Position numbers and translations under genes: made by a program
Assembly: GCA_964491395.1 (NCBI GenBank)
Contig: CAZBGI010000110.1
Location: 1-8,996 of the forward strand
Length of the DNA stretch: 8,996 bases
Source: SKVR01 sp964491395
GTDB lineage: Bacteria; Bacteroidota; Bacteroidia; Bacteroidales; UBA7960
Direction: 5' to 3'
Shown here: one piece after another, positions 7,048 through 8,996 of the stretch
Layout: the number at the start of each line of letters is the position of its first letter
Numbering within the stretch: position 1 is the stretch's first letter
The notes under the pieces: generated by a model
The model's database searches: none
The model's input: only the letters and a program-made list of their open reading frames with translations
Told to the model about the DNA's origin: nothing

Positions 7048-8988
7048 TTAAAAATCATCTGTCCTAAATGGTGCCGCCGGTAACCCAAAACTATTATACA
7101 AATTACATTCCGGGTTGTTTGCCCATCCGTAACGGATCCACCGGGGTTCCATACCTTTGGAAACCATATATACTTTATCATCTGCTATAGTAGCTTTTGC
7201 TTTTACAAATACCGAATCCGGGCCGGCAAACTCAAACCCTTTTAATTCATCGCCTTGTATTTTTAGCCCGGCACCTATATGATCAAAGTGGATGCGGACG
7301 GAGTCCCCTGAAATTTCATGTTTTTTGTAAACGGGTCCCGAAAAAACCACGTCTTTTTCACCATACACTTTATTTCGGGCAATAAGAGCGAGCCTGTTGC
7401 CGACTTCTATTTTGTTTTTGGGATGAATATCTTCCGCTTCCCCGATATCGATTGCAACAGCCATGCCCGTGTTTGGCAAAGATAATGCCATAGCTTGTGC
7501 CTCACGCAATTCTGCCCAGGTACTTTTTCCGGGATCGCTTTGGGGTTCGCCGTAATTGGGCAACTGCACAAAAAAAAACGGGAGGCTGCGGTCGTTAAAC
7601 TTATCGCGCCAATTGTTTATCAGCATCGGGAAAAGCTTACGGTATTCAGCAGCCTCATTTGTATTTGCTTCCCCCTGATACCATAGCACGCCTTTGGGAG
7701 ACATTTTCAGCAGCGGGTTAACCATCCCGTTAAACAATAACGAAGGAAAATCATTAGGCCAAAGTAATTCGATGGAGACATTTATTTCTTCAGGGCTAAC
7801 CATATATTTCCATTCTCCCTGCAACGGGATGTATTTATTCCCTATGGTTAGGTTCACAAGGTTGGTGTCGCCATATATACCGCCACCGAAACCGTCATCT
7901 TTAACCCGCACGGCAATGACATTTTTTCCCTCTTTAAGTATATTGTTTTTTATTTTATAATTCCTTTCAAAGTTATAAGCATTGGTTTCACCTACCAAAA
8001 CCCCGTTAACCCATGTTTTGTCGCTATCATCAATTTTAGCCAGGTTTAAAACCGCATCTTTGCCCAAATCCGCTTTATCAATATTGATTGCTTTTCGGAA
8101 CCATACTACCCCGTCTAAGCCCTCCAGCCCTCTCCTCTCCCATAGTCCAGGCAAACTCATTGTTTCCCAGGAAGAATCGTCAAAATCTGTTTCTGCCCAG
8201 ACTGCTTTCCCGTTTATAATCCCATCGGTTTTCGCAACTTTAGCCAAAATCTGGTCTTTGCTTTTTTGTTTTTCACTTCGTAAGCTATCAAGATTTAACT
8301 TATCCCGTTTTTCTATTGCCTCTTTGTACTTGTCAATATCCACAATCTTATCGGAGCTAATCCATGTTTGGGCGATAGTTCCTCCCCAGGCACTGCAAAC
8401 CAAGCCAATTGGCACGTTTTGCGTTTTGTTTATTTGTTGCCCGAAATAGTAAGCTATCGCAGAAAAATCCCTCGCAGTTTTCGGATTGCATACATTCCAT
8501 GAGGATTCCGGGATATTCCAGGTTTCCTGCAAAGCATATTGATTCGGAACAGTAAACAGCCTTATTTGTGTATTATCAGCTTCAATGGTATCAAGAGGTG
8601 GTTGGGTTTTCCAATCAATTTTCCAAACCATGTTGGACTGCCCGGAACAAAGCCATACATCGCCAATCAGGATGTTTTCAAAAACAATAACCGTATCTTT
8701 TCCCGAAATTTTCAAATCATAAGGACCACCTGCTTCTAAGGCAGGAAGTGTGGCTTCCCAAAGGCTATCGGCACTTGCGACCGCACTTGCCATGTTGCCT
8801 GCCAGTTCTATGTTAATTTTTTTGTTCGGGCTTGCTTTTCCCCAAACAACAACCGGTTTTTGGCGCTGCAAAACCATATTATCTCCAAACATATTGGATA
8901 ATACAATGTAACCGGCAGGTTGTTTATCACATCCCGACAAAAAAACTGTCAATATAACAACCAAAAAAGTATGCAATAATGGTTTCAT
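7048..8988 (-). CDS. SGNH/SASA-family carbohydrate O-acetylesterase (CE20-like), lipoprotein
   Basis: Probable exported esterase that removes O-acetyl groups from a glycan or oligosaccharide. The 646-residue product starts with a lipoprotein signal ending in LSGC (Cys20), so it should be membrane-anchored. An N-terminal beta-rich segment (about 27-105) leads into the SGNH core. The nucleophile block is SGQSNM with Ser118, a Gly-rich block SAWGGT follows at 199-204, WYQGE is at 436-440, and the His block is DIHP with Asp520 and His522. The SGNH core is split: after a charged helical stretch (about 210-255), a GH2-like jelly-roll of about 135 residues (about 262-398) is inserted before the WYQGE block. 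This layout matches proteins usually annotated 'sialate O-acetylesterase' and, from memory, CE20 xyloglucan acetylesterases. The ATG is preceded by TAAAAGAA with no Shine-Dalgarno. It is the first visible gene of a four-gene run and is paralogous to the next gene. The family call is firm; the substrate is inferred. Confidence 0.9.
   Translation of the reverse strand: MKPLLHTFLVVILTVFLSGCDKQPAGYIVLSNMFGDNMVLQRQKPVVVWGKASPNKKINIELAGNMASAVASADSLWEATLPALEAGGPYDLKISGKDTVIVFENILIGDVWLCSGQSNMVWKIDWKTQPPLDTIEADNTQIRLFTVPNQYALQETWNIPESSWNVCNPKTARDFSAIAYYFGQQINKTQNVPIGLVCSAWGGTIAQTWISSDKIVDIDKYKEAIEKRDKLNLDSLRSEKQKSKDQILAKVAKTDGIINGKAVWAETDFDDSSWETMSLPGLWERRGLEGLDGVVWFRKAINIDKADLGKDAVLNLAKIDDSDKTWVNGVLVGETNAYNFERNYKIKNNILKEGKNVIAVRVKDDGFGGGIYGDTNLVNLTIGNKYIPLQGEWKYMVSPEEINVSIELLWPNDFPSLLFNGMVNPLLKMSPKGVLWYQGEANTNEAAEYRKLFPMLINNWRDKFNDRSLPFFFVQLPNYGEPQSDPGKSTWAELREAQAMALSLPNTGMAVAIDIGEAEDIHPKNKIEVGNRLALIARNKVYGEKDVVFSGPVYKKHEISGDSVRIHFDHIGAGLKIQGDELKGFEFAGPDSVFVKAKATIADDKVYMVSKGMEPRWIRYGWANNPECNLYNSFGLPAAPFRTDDF
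7795..8205 (-). other. Jelly-roll domain inserted in the first esterase
   Basis: Residues about 262-398 of the first esterase resemble the N-terminal sugar-binding domain of GH2 enzymes: a FDDSSWETMSLPG entry, a VVWFRKAINI strand, a KTWVNGVLVGET turn and a KEGKNVIAVRVKD strand. It splits the SGNH fold between the Gly-rich block and WYQGE. It may contribute to polysaccharide binding or to the active-site wall; this is inferred from position only. Confidence 0.75.
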
Positions 8989-8996
8989 TTCTTTTA

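Noticed and set aside
7570..7578. A9 run on the plus strand (T9 on the coding strand) in the first esterase
   Set aside because: It encodes the Phe-Phe-Phe of the conserved FFFVQLP strand, so it is explained by protein sequence; A/T runs are common in this composition.
7982..8449. Open reading frame of 155 codons on the plus strand, opposite the first esterase
   Set aside because: It lies wholly inside a well-supported gene, the translation is Ser/Leu-rich with no recognisable domain, and it looks like an antisense shadow of minus-strand codons.
5058..8988. Sialic acid catabolism, suggested by the usual family name 'sialate O-acetylesterase'
   Set aside because: No sialidase, lyase or other sialic acid gene is present, and the GH31 neighbours point to a plant-type glycan; the family name is a generic transfer.

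Overview
The window is a dense stretch of carbohydrate-utilisation DNA that looks like Bacteroidota (Bacteroidetes). The evidence is moderately AT-rich coding sequence, no Shine-Dalgarno-like motif before the starts (A/T-rich leaders instead), Bacteroidota-style lipoprotein signals, and a gene set typical of a polysaccharide utilisation locus (PUL). No rRNA, tRNA, CRISPR array, insertion sequence or integrase was seen. No SusC/SusD pair or regulator lies inside the window, so this is probably the enzyme part of a larger locus.

All four genes lie on the minus strand and are read from right to left. In transcription order they are: (1) 8988-7048, an SGNH/SASA carbohydrate acetylesterase lipoprotein; (2) 7004-5058, a second, diverged esterase of the same architecture; (3) 5007-2896, a compact GH31 glycosidase of the branch that includes sulfoquinovosidase YihQ; (4) 2828-6, a large GH31 enzyme with an alpha-xylosidase-type active site and an inserted PA14 domain. 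The gaps are about 43, 50 and 67 bp and hold no recognisable terminator, so the genes probably form one operon. Eight bases precede gene 1 and five follow gene 4, so the operon promoter and terminator are not visible. There is no gene-free stretch longer than 300 bases.

Working model (inference): the enzymes are exported to the periplasm or cell surface, where the two esterases remove O-acetyl groups and the two GH31 enzymes remove alpha-linked sugars from an acetylated, branched plant-type glycan. Xyloglucan is the best guess. A PA14-bearing GH31 alpha-xylosidase is a hallmark of xyloglucan loci, and CE20-type xyloglucan acetylesterases are SGNH enzymes with an inserted beta-sandwich like these. 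The substrate is not proven. The least predictable member is gene 3: it keeps the catalytic residues of the YihQ-like branch but appears to lack the residues that bind the sulfonate of sulfoquinovose.
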